Below are positions 45,441 through 55,846 of a stretch of DNA of 64,000 nucleotides, piece after piece (the first letter of the stretch is position 1; every line of letters begins with the position of its first letter). The stretch is from DSOI01 sp041394885. Its GTDB lineage: Bacteria; Acidobacteriota; Terriglobia; Bryobacterales; Bryobacteraceae. The stretch is taken from NCBI GenBank assembly GCA_041394885.1, contig JAWKHI010000043.1, positions 1 to 64,000 of the forward strand, given 5' to 3'. Under the pieces are notes generated by a model. The model was not told the origin of the DNA. It ran no database searches and worked only from the letters and a program-made list of their open reading frames with translations. Position numbers and translations under genes: made by a program.

Positions 45441-45680
45441 TTAGAATCTCCTCCACAAACCGATACTTGTGCCTCCGAACAACGACCTTAATTGAACGTT
45501 AACAGACCGACCGCAAAGCCTCAATACCACTCAAAGGGTCATGGATGGCCCAGGATGCGGCTAGTACTCTAGGGCTAACGCCTCAGACAGCGGGGCCGGT
45601 GAGGCGTGGAGAATCGCTACGGGGCCGAGGGGCGTCCGTCACGCGGCGCCCTGCCTGTTGGACAATAAGGATTCCCATCG

Positions 45681-47330
45681 ATGCGCATCGCCCTCGCCCA
45701 AATCAACACTACTGTCGGCGACCTCCGCGGCAACGCGGCCCGGATCGTCGAGTACTCGCGGCGCGCCGCCGCCCAGAGCGCCGAGGTGGTGGTATTTCCG
45801 GAAATGGCCATCACCGGCTACCCGCCGCGGGATCTGATGGAGAAACCGTCGTTCGTGCGAAACGCGGAAGCCGAGCTCGCGACGCTGGCCCGGGAGACGG
45901 CGGAACTGCCGCTGACGATCATCACCGGGGCCATCGCGGCCTCTGGGGCGCAATCGGGCCGGCGAGCCGTCAATCTGGCCGTAGGACTGGAGGGGGGGCG
46001 TGAGGCGTTCCGGCAGGTGAAAATGCTGCTGCCCACCTACGACGTGTTCGATGAATCGCGCTACTTCCAACCGGGCCAATTACAGGCGCCGTTCCCGATC
46101 GCCGGCCAGCCGACGGCGGTGACCGTATGCGAGGACGCGTGGAACGACAAGCACTACTGGACCTCACAGCTCTACCCGCGTGACCCTGTGGACGAGCAGG
46201 TGGACGCCGGGGCGAAGCTGCTGATCTCGATCAATGCTTCGCCTTACCACATGCACAAGCGCGAAACGCGGCGGCGCATTTTCGCTTCCACCGCGTGCCG
46301 CCATAACATCCCGGTGGTGTACGTGAACCAGGTGGGCGGCAATGACCAACTGGTGTTCGACGGATCGAGTTTCGTGCTGGACGGGCAGGGAGAATGCATC
46401 GCCTCGGCGGCCTCGTTCGCCGAAGAACTCGTGTTCGCCGACCTGCATTCGTCGACCGGGGACCATCATGCCAACCTCGAGCACGAGATCGACGCGGTGT
46501 ACGAGGCGCTGGTGATGGGCACGCGGGACTATTTGCGCAAGTGCGGATTCCGGCAAGTGCTGATCGGGCTTTCCGGGGGGATCGACTCTTCGATCACGGC
46601 AGCGATCGCCGTGGATGCGGTGGGTCCGGAAAACGTCACCGGCATCGCCATGCCCGGTCCGTTCTCCTCCGACCACAGCGTCGCCGATGCCCGGGAGATG
46701 GCGCACCGGCTGGGGATCCGGTTCGAAATCGCGTCCATCACGCCGGTGTACGATCAGTACCTGGCGATGCTCGACCCCTTGTTCGGGGCCACCAGACGCG
46801 ACGTCACCGAGGAGAACCTGCAAGCGCGCATCCGCGGCGCGACGCTGATGGCGTTCTCGAATAAGTGGGGCGCGCTGGTGCTTACCACGGGGAACAAGAG
46901 CGAACTCGCGGTGGGCTACTGCACACTCTATGGCGATATGTGCGGAGGCCTGGCCGTGATCAGCGACGTGCCGAAGACGCTGGTCTACGAGCTTTCACGG
47001 GTGGCGAACTCGCGCCACAACAACGCCATCCCGGAGAACGTCTTTACGAAGCCGCCTTCGGCGGAGTTGCGTCCGGACCAGAAGGACACCGATTCCCTGC
47101 CGCCGTATGAGGTGCTCGACGCGATCTTGAAAGGCTATGTGGAGGAGTATCGTTCGCCCGCCGAGATCGCGGGCGAACTGCGTCTGCCTCTGGAACTGGT
47201 CCGCGACATCGCCAACAAAGTGGACCGGAACGAATACAAGCGCCAACAGGCTGCACCGGGAATCAAGGTAACCACGAAGGCGTTCGGCGTGGGGCGGCGA
47301 TTCCCAATCGCGCAGAGATACACGGATTAG
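45681..47330 (+). CDS. nadE: Glutamine-dependent NAD+ synthetase
   Basis: 549 residues, last step of NAD synthesis. N-terminal nitrilase-type glutaminase: Glu in VVFPEMAITGYPPRDL, Lys in FRQVKMLLPTYDVFDE, Cys in VTVCEDAWND. C-terminal ATP-pyrophosphatase domain: GLSGGIDSSITAAIA, then TTGNKSELAVGYCTLYGDMCGGLAVISDVPKTLVY and the C-terminal KVDRNEYKRQQAAPG. Both halves are complete and of normal length. It precedes the phosphoesterase gene by 19 bases. Confidence 0.95.
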   Translation: MRIALAQINTTVGDLRGNAARIVEYSRRAAAQSAEVVVFPEMAITGYPPRDLMEKPSFVRNAEAELATLARETAELPLTIITGAIAASGAQSGRRAVNLAVGLEGGREAFRQVKMLLPTYDVFDESRYFQPGQLQAPFPIAGQPTAVTVCEDAWNDKHYWTSQLYPRDPVDEQVDAGAKLLISINASPYHMHKRETRRRIFASTACRHNIPVVYVNQVGGNDQLVFDGSSFVLDGQGECIASAASFAEELVFADLHSSTGDHHANLEHEIDAVYEALVMGTRDYLRKCGFRQVLIGLSGGIDSSITAAIAVDAVGPENVTGIAMPGPFSSDHSVADAREMAHRLGIRFEIASITPVYDQYLAMLDPLFGATRRDVTEENLQARIRGATLMAFSNKWGALVLTTGNKSELAVGYCTLYGDMCGGLAVISDVPKTLVYELSRVANSRHNNAIPENVFTKPPSAELRPDQKDTDSLPPYEVLDAILKGYVEEYRSPAEIAGELRLPLELVRDIANKVDRNEYKRQQAAPGIKVTTKAFGVGRRFPIAQRYTD

Positions 47331-47349
47331 AAGTTAGGACGATACATCC

Positions 47350-49887
47350 ATGCCTTTCCGAATCAACAAAGTCATTCTCGGTTCCGGCGTCGTAGCGCTC
47401 GCGCTGATCGCGGCGGTGACGGCGCGGCGGGCGATTTCGCAGCCCGGTGAGCGGACGGTGGTGGGTCCTCAAGCCGATGGCTCGGTGCTGCTCAACTCCG
47501 GGTGGACCATACGGCCCGCCGGACGCCAGCTCGCCCTGGATACATTTCCGATGTCGTCTGTGCTCGCACCTGGCGGCAAACACATGCTGGTCTTGAACCA
47601 GGGATACAATCCGCCGTCAATCAGCGTGATCGAGGTGAAGACCGAAAAGGAGATCCAGCGCGTGCCGGTCTCCGACGCGTGGCTGGGGCTGGTGATGACG
47701 CGCGACGGAAAAACGGTCTATGTGGGCGGAGGGGCCCGGGCATCGGTCTACGAATTCAATTTCAGCGATGGGAAACTCAGTCCGGCCCGCACGTTCGAAG
47801 TTGTGCCGGCCGCCGACCGGACGCATCGCGACTTTATCGGCGGGCTGGCCTTTTCGCCGGATGACAGGCTGCTGTATGTGGCGGATCTTTTCCATGACCG
47901 GGTGCTGGTGATCAACCCCCAATCGGGCCGGGTGATCGAGAAATACAAGACGGGGCGGCGTCCGTACCGGATATTATTTCACCCGGATGGCAAATCGTAC
48001 TTCGTCACCAGTTGGGCCGATGGGACGCTTTATCAGCACGACGCCTCCAACGGCGGTCTGCTGAATTCGGTCCGGCTGGGGGCACATACGAGCGACATGA
48101 TCTGGGCGGGTCCGCTACCGGCGGCGAAGGCGGATGAACCCGGGGAGGCGGTGGCCGAATCGCCGTACATCGCGCGGATTTTCGTCGCGGCTTCCAATAC
48201 GAACCGGGTTTACTCGGTGGGCATCACGAACAACCGCGAGATGCGAATGATCGAGGCGATCAACGTGGCGATGACCCCCGCGCAGCCGCTTGGGATGACG
48301 CCGTCGGCGCTCGCCACCGACGGTGAACGGAAGCGCCTTTTTGTGGTGTGTTCGGACGCCAACGCGCTGGCGATAGCCGATATCGCGGAGACGCATACGC
48401 GCGTCCTCGGCTTCATCCCCACGGCATGGTATCCCACGGGCGTTCAAGTACTCTCCGACAACCGTACGGTGGTGTTCAACGGACGCGGGCCACGCAGCTT
48501 CCCGAATCCGAATTTCCGCGACCCGACCAAACAGGTGGACCCGATCCACAAAGGCTCGCCCAACCCCGGCTACGTGGGCCGTCTGCAAACGGGCAGCGCG
48601 TCGATCCTCGATCCGCTGTCCGAGGAGGACATCGAACGGCATACGCGCACCGTGTTCGAGAACACGCCTTATCGCGACCGTTTGCTGTACGACCTGGCGG
48701 TTCCAGCAGGCAATCCGATACCGGCCAAGCCCGGCGATCCGTCGCCCATTCAGCACGTGGTCTATATCATCAAGGAGAATCGTACTTACGATCAGGTGCT
48801 GGGCGATTTGGGAAAAGGCAACAGCGATCCGTCTTTGTGCCTGTTTCCGGAAAAAGTAACTCCCAACCATCACAAGCTGGCGCGCGAGTTCGTGCTGCTG
48901 GATAACTTCTATGTCAACTCGGACGTGAGCGCGGATGGGCACAATTGGTCCACCGCGGCCATCGCACCGGATTATGTGCAGAAGATGTGGCCAAATAGTT
49001 ACGGCGGACGCCGGAAACACTATGACTACGAAGGCGGCGAGCCGGCCGCGCTACCGCCCTCCGGCTTCATCTGGACGCAGGTGGCGGCCGCCGGGCTGAC
49101 TCTGCGGAACTACGGCTACTATGCGGACCTGCATCCGCGCGGGGAAGTGGCGGCGGGCGGCGATCATGTGCGTTCGGTCCGCGATCCGGTACTGAGCCAG
49201 CATACCGACCGCAAATATCGGGGCTACGATTTGGAGCATCCCGACGTGGAACGCGCGAAGGCATTCATCGCGGACCTGGACCGGATGAAGGCGGCTGGCG
49301 AGATGCCGCGATTCACGATCCTGCGCATCGGCAACGATCATACCTACGGCACTTCGCCCGGTAAGATCGCTCCGCTATCGCAGGTAGCCGATAACGATCT
49401 GGCGCTGGGGATGATCGTGGAGGCGTGTTCGCGGAGTCCGTTTTGGGCGAAGATGGCGATTTTCGTCTTGGAGGACGACGCGCAGAACGGGGCCGATCAC
49501 GTTGACAGCCACCGGTCACCGGCCTTCGTGCTGTCGCCTTACACGCGGCGGGGCATCGTCGACTCAACGATGTACAACACGACTTCGATGCTGCGGACGA
49601 TGGAACTGATTCTGGGCCTGCGCCCGATGACGCACTTCGACGCCGCGGCCACTCCGATGTGGAACGCGTTCGCGGAGCAGCCGAAGCTCGAGCCCTATAC
49701 CGCGGAGCAGGCGCGCATCCCGCTGGATACGCGCAATCCGACGAACTCGGCGACGGCTGCCCGCTCATTGGCGATGGATTTCGAGGAGGCGGACATGATC
49801 GACGACGATGAACTGAACGAGATCCTTTGGCTGGCGATCCGCGGTGGGGAGCCTCCGGCGCCGGTGCGGAGCTATTTCAGCCGGTAG
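47350..49887 (+). CDS. Bifunctional YncE-type propeller / phosphoesterase
   Basis: 845 residues. N-terminal membrane or signal segment (VILGSGVVALALIAAVTAR), a seven-bladed YVTN/YncE propeller (about 60-400, GKTVYVGGGARASVYEF, DRLLYVADLFHDRVLVI), then a phosphoesterase domain of the phospholipase C/acid phosphatase type (VVYIIKENRTYDQVLGDLGKG near 480, DNFYVNSDVSADGHNWST near 520, IGNDHTYGTSP near 655, FVLEDDAQNGADHVDSHRSP near 700). Likely exported. Frequent in Acidobacteria; phosphate scavenging is a reasonable but unproven role. Confidence 0.88.
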   Translation: MPFRINKVILGSGVVALALIAAVTARRAISQPGERTVVGPQADGSVLLNSGWTIRPAGRQLALDTFPMSSVLAPGGKHMLVLNQGYNPPSISVIEVKTEKEIQRVPVSDAWLGLVMTRDGKTVYVGGGARASVYEFNFSDGKLSPARTFEVVPAADRTHRDFIGGLAFSPDDRLLYVADLFHDRVLVINPQSGRVIEKYKTGRRPYRILFHPDGKSYFVTSWADGTLYQHDASNGGLLNSVRLGAHTSDMIWAGPLPAAKADEPGEAVAESPYIARIFVAASNTNRVYSVGITNNREMRMIEAINVAMTPAQPLGMTPSALATDGERKRLFVVCSDANALAIADIAETHTRVLGFIPTAWYPTGVQVLSDNRTVVFNGRGPRSFPNPNFRDPTKQVDPIHKGSPNPGYVGRLQTGSASILDPLSEEDIERHTRTVFENTPYRDRLLYDLAVPAGNPIPAKPGDPSPIQHVVYIIKENRTYDQVLGDLGKGNSDPSLCLFPEKVTPNHHKLAREFVLLDNFYVNSDVSADGHNWSTAAIAPDYVQKMWPNSYGGRRKHYDYEGGEPAALPPSGFIWTQVAAAGLTLRNYGYYADLHPRGEVAAGGDHVRSVRDPVLSQHTDRKYRGYDLEHPDVERAKAFIADLDRMKAAGEMPRFTILRIGNDHTYGTSPGKIAPLSQVADNDLALGMIVEACSRSPFWAKMAIFVLEDDAQNGADHVDSHRSPAFVLSPYTRRGIVDSTMYNTTSMLRTMELILGLRPMTHFDAAATPMWNAFAEQPKLEPYTAEQARIPLDTRNPTNSATAARSLAMDFEEADMIDDDELNEILWLAIRGGEPPAPVRSYFSR

Positions 49888-49965
49888 GCGGCGGCACGGC
49901 GTGGCGGGTACTTTTTGGAGGAGCTCGGGGTGCGGTTTCCGCCTGAAAAATGGCGCGGAATCAGA

Positions 49966-49980
49966 CAATCGCAACGATTG
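49966..49980. promoter_or_regulatory. Perfect dyad upstream of the TonB receptor gene
   Basis: CAATCG-CAA-CGATTG is a perfect 6+3+6 inverted repeat 52 bases before the receptor start codon. It overlaps the TTGACT (49978-49983) that could serve as -35, so a repressor bound here would block the promoter. Candidate operator by position only. Confidence 0.35.
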
Positions 49981-50031
49981 ACTCCCATTAATGAGTATGA
50001 TAAGGTTCCTCGCTAGAAAGGAATCCGATCG

Positions 50032-53000
50032 ATGTCAAAACTTCGAATCCGCGTGGGAGTCACTTTCGGGCTGCTTGTCTCGGCCACACTGCCTTCTCTC
50101 CAGGCGCAAGAGTACCGAGGCCGCGTGCAGGGCTTGGTGACCGACAGTTCGCAGGCCGCCATCGCTGGAGCGACGGTGTCTCTGCTCAACGTCCAGACGG
50201 GCGTAACGGCTACACGCGAGACCAGCGAATCGGGCCGCTATCTGTTCGATCTGGTCCTGCCAGGCACCTACACGGTAACGGTGCAGTTCGAAGGCTTTTC
50301 GCGTTTTGTCCAGGAGCGCGTGGTGCTGCAATCGCGTTCGGACGTAACGGTGGACGCCTCGCTCCGTCCGGGTGACGTGCAGGAGACGGTAACGGTGACC
50401 GATCAGGCAAGCACGGTGCAGTTCAATACGAGCAAGCTCGAGACGACGGTCGACAGCGCGCTCGTGAACAATCTCCCGCAGATATCGAGAAATCCGCTCC
50501 TTTTGGCCCGGCTGGACCCGGCGGTGGTGCAGAGCGATACGGCACGCGAAGTGGAGCCTTACTTCACATGGTCCGGCAACCGGCAAGAGGTGGGCGGCGG
50601 GCGCAACTACTCGAACGACCTTCAGGTGGACGGAAGCCCGATCGGAATCGGATATAAGACGAGCTACATGCCGTCGCCGGACGCGGTGCAGGAAGTAGCC
50701 GTGCAGCAGAACGCGATCGACGCCGAGTACGGCCATTCGGCGGGATCGGCGATCACGCTGACCATGAAGGCCGGCACCAACGAATGGCACGGAAACGCCT
50801 TTTATCAGGGCCAATATCCGTGGGCGAACGCACTCGAGAATCGCGTATTCCGAACGATCAACCTGGGCCGGACGCATATGTGGGGTGGGACGTTGGGCAA
50901 TCCGATCGTCAAGAACAAGCTGTTCAATTTCTTTTCTTATGAACAATGGCGTAAGACAGATCCGAACGACTTCATCAACACCGTGCCGAACGATTTGGAA
51001 AGGGCTGGAAACTTCTCGCAATCACTGAACGCCAGCGGGGGTCTACGCGCGATCTATGATCCGTTCACGACTCAGACTTCGGCGGACGGCCGGACCGCGA
51101 CGCGCATGCCCTTCCCTGGGAATATCATTCCACGGTCGCAGCAGGACCCGATTGCGACGCAGTACATGGCGGGGCTTTGGAGTTCCAACCGTGCCGGGCA
51201 GGGTCCGTATAACATCAACAACTACTATGTGCCGCTGCCGGTGCGGTATGACTATCACAACATCTCCAACCGCACCGATTATTCGTTCAGCGAGCGTCTG
51301 CGTTTCTATGGCCGGTACAGCAAGCTGTGGACGCCGGTGACGACATCGAATCCGACCGCGTCGGAGTTCTTCGTGAATGACCGCGGCAGCCAACGGGACG
51401 CGACGTCGATTTCCGGAGACGCGGTGTGGACAATGAATGCGACGACGGTTGTGAACGTGAATGGCACTTATCACAGCTTCGTGGACGCGTCACGGTACGC
51501 TTCGACGTGCGACGGATGCTGGGCGAAGTATTGGCCCAATTCGGACTTCCACAAAACCGTATTCAGCAACGGAGCGGTGCCGGAGTTGCTGCCCCGGATG
51601 TCTGTGATGGGGACCGGCAGAGGCGAGTACTGGACGTCGCTAGGTCCCCGTGGCGGGACCTGGAACCAGCGTCCGGATGCCGATAGTCTGAGCGTAAAGG
51701 TGGCGCGGCAGCAGGGGCGGCACTATCTGAAGATGGGCGCCGATACGCGAGGGTCTCGCACGACGAGCCTGATCGTTAGCAACAACCCGGGCTTCGGATT
51801 CCAGGCGGATGCGACGGCGGCCACTTACATCAATCCGGATCTGCGGCAGTCGGGCGACGGCTACGCAACGTTCCTGTTGGGAGCGATTCAGCCGGCTGGC
51901 AACGGGGCTGACAGTTGGGATAGCGGATCCACGTCAATGACGGCGACGATCCTGCCGACGGGCCAGAACCGTTTCTACGGGATGTTCGTGAATGACGACT
52001 GGAAAGTGAATCGCGATCTCACGATCAACCTGGGTTTGCGCTACGAGTATGAGACCGCCTACACGGACCCTGAGAACCGGCTGACGCGGCCCCTGGACCT
52101 GAGTTCTCCGATTCCGGAGATGCAGGGCGCCGGCGCCCCGGTGATGCCGACGGAACTGGGTCAATTCTATAAGGGGCCGACGACGTTCAACGGCGCGTTC
52201 CAGTTCGCCGATTCCTCCAATCGAGGGCAATGGGACGCTGGGCGAGGCGGGCTGTCTCCGCGCGTGGGCATGGCGTACCGCCTCAGCGACATGATGTCGT
52301 TTCGCGCGGGTTACGGCCGGTACCTGACGCCATGGACCGGCAGGACGTTCAACATCTTCGACACGATCTACGTCGGGTACAAGAATGTGACGGGCGCCTA
52401 TCCTTCCGTACAAGGGATTCCTTCGGCACGGCTCCAAGATCCATTCCCGCCGTCTCAACCGGTGGTACCGGCCTACGAGAAGAGCCTGGGGCGCTACACG
52501 GCGCTGGGGGATTCGTTCCAATACGTGGCCCAGAAGCGGCCCCGGAGTTATAGCGACCGTTTCAATCTCTCGTTCCAACGCCAGCTCCCGGAGAACATCG
52601 TGTTGGACGTTACCTACTACCTGAACCTGGGGACGCAGCTGGTGGGCAACTATAACGTGAATCAAGTGGATCCACGAGTCGCTTACGAGTTCAAAGGCGC
52701 CACCAACCGCTCGGTTCCGAATCCTTTCTATAACTTCTCCACGCTTGACAAGTTTCCAGGCGCGCTGCGCTACCAACGCAACGTGCAGTTGACATCGCTG
52801 ATGCGGCCCTATCCGCAGTACGGCAACCTGACGGTGGTGGATGGGATCAACGGCGGCGCTTCGCGCTATCAGTCGTTCCAGTTGAAGCTGAACCGGCGCT
52901 TCGCCAAAGGTTACTCGGTGTTGTTGGGATACAACTACTCACGGCAGAGAGACGAATTGTTCTTCAACGACATCGACAACTACCTGGGGAATTTCACGTG

Positions 53001-53526
53001 GCAGGACAACAACCGGCCGAGGCATAGGGTTTCCCTGGCCGGAACCTGGGAGCTTCCATTCGGCCGTGGGCGAGCGCTGGCGTCGCAGATGCCGCGGGCG
53101 CTGGATCTGATCGCCGGCGGCTGGGACCTGAGCGGTATCATGACATGGCGATCGGGATTCTTCACGCGATTCGGCGGCATGGAGGTGGTGGGCGATCCGC
53201 GCATCGACAACCCGACGCCGGGCCGGCAGTTCAACACATCGGCGTTCAAGCAATTGCCGGCGTTCACGCCACGCACCAATCCGTGGCAGTATTCGGGCGT
53301 GACCAATCCGGGCCTGTTCAACGTGGATATGTCCATCGTGAAGCGTCTACCGGTCACCGAGCGATACCGCTTCGAGATGCGTATGGATGTGTTCAACGCG
53401 GCGAATAACATGACTTGGGCCGACCCGAACACCAACGTGCTGAGCAGCCAATTCGGCGTCAGCAACAATCAGTTATCGGGCACGTTCGGCCGCCGGGCAC
53501 AGCTCGGCCTCCGGCTTGAATTCTAG
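50032..53526 (+). CDS. Oar-like TonB-dependent receptor with CarboxypepD-regulatory N-terminus
   Basis: 1164 residues. Signal peptide (GVTFGLLVSATLPSLQAQ), a carboxypeptidase-regulatory-like domain (RGRVQGLVTDSSQAAIAGATVSLLN, GRYLFDLVLPGTYTVTVQFEG), a plug domain (SPDAVQEVAVQQNAIDAEYG, GGRNYSNDLQVDG), and a large outer-membrane barrel ending in an aromatic residue (RRAQLGLRLEF). Such Oar-like receptors are amplified in Acidobacteria and import or export large glycans or peptides. RBS AGAAAGGAA lies seven bases before the ATG. TPR and CRTAC1 genes follow in overlap, one operon. Confidence 0.93.
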   Translation: MSKLRIRVGVTFGLLVSATLPSLQAQEYRGRVQGLVTDSSQAAIAGATVSLLNVQTGVTATRETSESGRYLFDLVLPGTYTVTVQFEGFSRFVQERVVLQSRSDVTVDASLRPGDVQETVTVTDQASTVQFNTSKLETTVDSALVNNLPQISRNPLLLARLDPAVVQSDTAREVEPYFTWSGNRQEVGGGRNYSNDLQVDGSPIGIGYKTSYMPSPDAVQEVAVQQNAIDAEYGHSAGSAITLTMKAGTNEWHGNAFYQGQYPWANALENRVFRTINLGRTHMWGGTLGNPIVKNKLFNFFSYEQWRKTDPNDFINTVPNDLERAGNFSQSLNASGGLRAIYDPFTTQTSADGRTATRMPFPGNIIPRSQQDPIATQYMAGLWSSNRAGQGPYNINNYYVPLPVRYDYHNISNRTDYSFSERLRFYGRYSKLWTPVTTSNPTASEFFVNDRGSQRDATSISGDAVWTMNATTVVNVNGTYHSFVDASRYASTCDGCWAKYWPNSDFHKTVFSNGAVPELLPRMSVMGTGRGEYWTSLGPRGGTWNQRPDADSLSVKVARQQGRHYLKMGADTRGSRTTSLIVSNNPGFGFQADATAATYINPDLRQSGDGYATFLLGAIQPAGNGADSWDSGSTSMTATILPTGQNRFYGMFVNDDWKVNRDLTINLGLRYEYETAYTDPENRLTRPLDLSSPIPEMQGAGAPVMPTELGQFYKGPTTFNGAFQFADSSNRGQWDAGRGGLSPRVGMAYRLSDMMSFRAGYGRYLTPWTGRTFNIFDTIYVGYKNVTGAYPSVQGIPSARLQDPFPPSQPVVPAYEKSLGRYTALGDSFQYVAQKRPRSYSDRFNLSFQRQLPENIVLDVTYYLNLGTQLVGNYNVNQVDPRVAYEFKGATNRSVPNPFYNFSTLDKFPGALRYQRNVQLTSLMRPYPQYGNLTVVDGINGGASRYQSFQLKLNRRFAKGYSVLLGYNYSRQRDELFFNDIDNYLGNFTWQDNNRPRHRVSLAGTWELPFGRGRALASQMPRALDLIAGGWDLSGIMTWRSGFFTRFGGMEVVGDPRIDNPTPGRQFNTSAFKQLPAFTPRTNPWQYSGVTNPGLFNVDMSIVKRLPVTERYRFEMRMDVFNAANNMTWADPNTNVLSSQFGVSNNQLSGTFGRRAQLGLRLEF

Positions 53527-55846
53527 CTGGCCATTGCAGCGGCGCGCGGCGAGGGTGGGCACACCAGAGTTCGCGCGCCGCGTTTTGCCACTCGTCTGCA
53601 TTGCCGCTTTCGCGCAGCCCGTGGACCTGCGCGAAGCGGCGCGTCTCGATCGCGAAGGGGATTGCGCGGGGGCTGAAGTTCACTACCAACGCGCCCTGGC
53701 CGGAAAGAATCAATCAGCGGCAGTACTGAACAACGCCGGAAACCACTATCTGATTTGCGGGGATCCGGGGAAGGCACGGACCTATTTCGAAGAGCTAGCG
53801 AAGCTCAACCCGCGCCATGTGAATGCGAACTTACAGTTGGCTCGAATCGCCGTTGGCCAGCGGCGGGGAGCCGCCGCGCTCGGTTACCTGGCACGCGTAC
53901 CGGCGGCATCGGACCCGGCGATCGAGCTGCTGCGAGGCGAGGCTCAGCATCAGGCCGGCAAACACGATGCCGCCGCGCGGACCCTCGGCAGTCTCAGCGA
54001 CAAGAGTGATCCGGCGATCCTATTCGCGCTCGGCTCCGTCTACGCGCGCATCGGCGACTATTCCCGGGCCGAAGAGTCATTTCACGCAGTACTGGTTCAG
54101 CGTCCGGACGATTTCAACGTGCTGCTGAACCTGGGCCGCGCAGCGGCGCGCGCCGGGCACCACGAGCGCGCCCGCACCGCGCTCGAAGCGGCGCTCAAGG
54201 CACGTCCCAGCGACGCCGATGCGCTCACCGAACTTGGCCTGGTTCACGCCACATCGAAGGACTACAGCCGCGCTGTTTACTTACTGGCGCAGGCGCGGCA
54301 GCAAGCGCCAGACCGGCCCACCATTTTGCTGGCCCTGGCGCGGGCCGCGGAGGACGCCGGCTACTATGGCGATTCCGCACTCGCCTACGACGACTATGTG
54401 CGAATGCAGCCTGGCGACGATGCGGCCCGCAGGGATCGCGCGCACGTGCTCGCACTCACTGGGGCGCGTTTGAAAGAAGGCGTCGCCGAAATGCGAGCTT
54501 ACGTCGAAGGGCATCCGGACGATGCTGCCGGCTACTTCAACCTGGCTCAGTTTACCTGGCGCGACCAGCCCGAAGAGTCGCTGGAACAACTCGCCACCGC
54601 CGTGCGGCTCGACGCCGGGTTTGCGCCCGCGCACGTCGCGCGCGCGTGGCTGCTGCACCGGCTGGGCAGAAGCGCGGAGGCGGCGCCTCATCTGAAGGCA
54701 GCTTTGGCGATCACTCCCGATAGCGTGCGGACGCTGGATCAACTGGGCGTGGTGTACCTCACGCTCGATCAACCCAAGGAAGCGGAGGCCGCGCTGCGGC
54801 GGGCCGTCGAGATCTCGCCCACCGACGCCGAGGCCCTGCTGCACCTGGGTCGCGCCCTGATGGCGCTTGGCCGGGAAGAGGAGGCCCAGCAGTTTCTCGA
54901 CCGCTATCAGAAGGCCCGTCCGAACCGGAAGCGCGATCCACGCCGCGAGCCAGGGATGATCGAGCTGGCCACACTCCCGGAACCGGAGCGCCGGGCCCGG
55001 GAGATCGAACGTTTTCGCGCGCTTGCGCGCAGCCGTCCAGACGATCCGACGCTCGAGATGAACTACGCCTCGCTGTTACTGGCGGACGGGCAGGTGAAGG
55101 AGGCACTCGCCGAGCACCGCCGCCTGCTCACGCTCAACGGGGACGCCACGATTTGGGCTGCCGCCGGAAGGGCGCTGCTCGAAGCCGGCCAGTATGAGCT
55201 GGCGCGTGAGTTTCTCGAGCGAGCGGCGCCGGAGAGCCCGGGCGCGCAGCTCGATCTTGCACTCGCCACCTTTCACACGTCGGGGGCGGACGCCGCTCTG
55301 GCCGCGGTCAAGGAGCCATTGAAGGGCGCTCACTCCGGCGACTTTGTATTGCTGAAGGCGCATCTGCTGGACGCAGCGGGGCGCTCAAGCGAGGCTCGCC
55401 AACTTTTGTCGGAAGGGCTGGATCGCACCGGCGCGCGTCCCGAGATCGTTCGCGATGCCGCGAAGATGCTGGCACGGTATGGTAGCCGGAAAGAAGCGCT
55501 TGCGTTGTTGCCGGATAAGGAAACCAATCAGCCCGAGATCGAATTGACCAGAGCCGTTCTGATCGCTCTGCTGAATCGCACCGACGAAGCGAAGTTACTG
55601 CTGACGAAGATACAAGCGCGGTGGCCGGAGTGGGATCAGCCATACGTGGCGCAGGGTCTGCTGCTCGAGAGCGCACAGCAGCGCAAACCTGCACTCGAGA
55701 AGATACGCACGGCGATCGCACTGGGATCCGATGACGGAGCCAGCCGATGCGCACTGGCGCGACTGAGTTCCTCCGCCGAGCGCGACGCGCGTTGCACCTG
55801 CCTGGCCGCGCTGGATCGATGGTTTCTGGGCCAATGCTCGCGGTAG
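53516..55846 (+). CDS. Secreted tetratricopeptide-repeat protein
   Basis: 776 residues, more than ten TPR units between about residue 40 and 460 and again toward the C-terminus (for example AEVHYQRALAGKNQSAAVLNNAGNHYL, DRVRTLDQLGVVYLTLDQPKEAEAALRRAVEISP). A weak signal (RVLPLVCIAAFAQP) suggests export. TTG 53516 overlaps the receptor stop by 11 bases; GTG 53552-53554 is an alternative start closer to the signal peptide. The 3' end overlaps the CRTAC1 gene. Probably a periplasmic scaffold for the receptor system. Confidence 0.85.
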   Translation: MNSSWPLQRRAARVGTPEFARRVLPLVCIAAFAQPVDLREAARLDREGDCAGAEVHYQRALAGKNQSAAVLNNAGNHYLICGDPGKARTYFEELAKLNPRHVNANLQLARIAVGQRRGAAALGYLARVPAASDPAIELLRGEAQHQAGKHDAAARTLGSLSDKSDPAILFALGSVYARIGDYSRAEESFHAVLVQRPDDFNVLLNLGRAAARAGHHERARTALEAALKARPSDADALTELGLVHATSKDYSRAVYLLAQARQQAPDRPTILLALARAAEDAGYYGDSALAYDDYVRMQPGDDAARRDRAHVLALTGARLKEGVAEMRAYVEGHPDDAAGYFNLAQFTWRDQPEESLEQLATAVRLDAGFAPAHVARAWLLHRLGRSAEAAPHLKAALAITPDSVRTLDQLGVVYLTLDQPKEAEAALRRAVEISPTDAEALLHLGRALMALGREEEAQQFLDRYQKARPNRKRDPRREPGMIELATLPEPERRAREIERFRALARSRPDDPTLEMNYASLLLADGQVKEALAEHRRLLTLNGDATIWAAAGRALLEAGQYELAREFLERAAPESPGAQLDLALATFHTSGADAALAAVKEPLKGAHSGDFVLLKAHLLDAAGRSSEARQLLSEGLDRTGARPEIVRDAAKMLARYGSRKEALALLPDKETNQPEIELTRAVLIALLNRTDEAKLLLTKIQARWPEWDQPYVAQGLLLESAQQRKPALEKIRTAIALGSDDGASRCALARLSSSAERDARCTCLAALDRWFLGQCSR

